Assembly: GCA_021732215.1 (NCBI GenBank)
Contig: JAKFVL010000032.1
Location: 1 to 64,000 of the forward strand
Origin: Hyphomicrobiales bacterium
Lineage (GTDB): Bacteria > Pseudomonadota > Alphaproteobacteria > Rhizobiales > Xanthobacteraceae
Direction: 5' to 3'
DNA length: 64,000 bases
This document shows, piece by piece, positions 63,450 to 64,000 of this stretch. The notes below the pieces were generated by a model, which did no database searches, was not told the origin of the DNA, and was given only the letters and a program-made list of their open reading frames with translations. Both the position numbers and the translations under genes were made by a program. Numbering within the stretch: position 1 is the first letter of the stretch; every line of letters starts with the position of its first letter.

Positions 63450-64000
63450 TGACCTCGCTCGACAGCTTCAAGTGCCGCAAGACCCTCAAGGTCGGCGCCA
63501 AGACCTACGTGTATTACAGCCTCCCCATCGCGGAGAAGAATGGTCTGAAGGGCATTTCGAAGCTGCCGTTTTCAATGAAGGTGCTGCTGGAAAACCTGCT
63601 CCGTTTTGAAGACGACCGCACGGTCAAGAAGGCCGATATCCTCGCGGTCGCCAAATGGATGAAGACCCGCAAGCTCGAGCACGAGGTCGCGTTTCGCCCG
63701 GCGCGGGTGCTGATGCAGGATTTCACCGGCGTGCCCGCGGTGGTCGATCTCGCGGCAATGCGCAACGCGATGCAGGCTCTCGGCGGCGACGCCGAGAAGA
63801 TCAATCCGCTGGTGCCGGTCGATCTGGTCATCGACCACTCCGTGATCGTGAATTTCTTCGGCGACAACCAGGCGTTCAAGAAGAACGTCACCGAGGAATA
63901 CAAACAGAATCAGGAGCGCTACGAATTTCTCAAGTGGGGACAGAGCGCGTTCTCGAACTTCTCCGTCGTGCCGCCTGGCACCGGCATCTGCCATCAGGTC
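63450..64000 (+). CDS. acnA: aconitate hydratase A (3' end outside window)
   Basis: First 183 codons of the TCA-cycle aconitase, start ATG at 63450. SLDSFKCRKTLKVGAKTYVYYSLP, LPFSMKVLLENLLRFED, EVAFRPARVLMQDFTGVPAVVDLAAMR, LVPVDLVIDHSVIVNFFG and VVPPGTGICHQV are diagnostic of the AcnA/IRP group. The cluster cysteines lie past the window end. The frame is open to base 64000. Confidence 0.97.

Overview
The window is GC-rich chromosomal DNA of an alphaproteobacterium. Gene order (leuC–rplS–trmD–rimM–rpsP–ffh; dapF–mtaB–ftsY–septation gene–ccm–acnA), a Rhodopseudomonas-type malonyl-CoA synthetase, and dense families of short palindromic repeats point to the Nitrobacteraceae/Bradyrhizobiaceae (Bradyrhizobium, Rhodopseudomonas, Afipia or Nitrobacter relatives). 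The genus is an inference. Most of the window is housekeeping; no rRNA, tRNA, CRISPR array, prophage or canonical insertion sequence was recognised.

Layout. 1–6.8 kb: 3' part of rlmN, a membrane protein, a DsbA/kappa-GST-like isomerase, a fused PAP2 phosphatase–glycosyltransferase, argG, a serine hydrolase. 6.8–11 kb: a proline-rich OmpA-domain protein, a PPOX stress protein with a coupled proline-rich microprotein, a MAPEG protein, and a YafY/WYL regulator bracketed by two copies of one palindrome. 11–15.5 kb (minus): sdhC-sdhD-sdhA-methyltransferase-sdhB, where sdhC and sdhA share a duplicated leader reaching into their first codons. 16–21.5 kb: malonyl-CoA synthetase, fasciclin protein, b-type cytochrome plus Tat molybdenum oxidoreductase, an MFS exporter. 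21.8–30 kb: leuB, three secreted or anchored unknowns, asd, UPF0114 protein, carbonic anhydrase, CitE-like lyase, a DUF559 gene inside an inverted pair of GC-rich repeats, leuD.

30–39.8 kb: RDD protein, metallopeptidase, small secreted proteins (two Gly/Tyr-rich), a single-domain response regulator divergent from a Crp/Fnr-type regulator, a Bug-type binding protein, clpS, a zinc-ribbon protein, DUF1993 protein, AlkZ/YcaQ-like glycosylase, GST. 39.8–44.8 kb: a complete type I restriction–modification islet (hsdR, hsdS, hsdM). 44.8–50.5 kb: leuC, rplS, trmD, rimM, rpsP, ffh. 50.8–64 kb: a Tat-exported MBL hydrolase, SIMPL and GyrI-like exported proteins, dapF, mtaB, an RluA-family pseudouridine synthase carrying an in-frame repeat insertion, ftsY, septation protein, ComEA-like protein, the ccm genes interrupted by an amidohydrolase, and the start of acnA.

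Common themes: leucine biosynthesis (leuB, leuC, leuD) and aspartate-family metabolism (asd, dapF) are scattered rather than in one operon; SRP targeting is represented by both ffh and ftsY; cytochrome c maturation and succinate dehydrogenase indicate aerobic respiration. The most notable non-genic signal is a set of GC-rich inverted-pair repeats. One pair encloses a Vsr-like DUF559 gene, one is an empty version about 2.7 kb away, and two copies lie in frame inside conserved RNA-modification genes (rlmN and the RluA-family gene).
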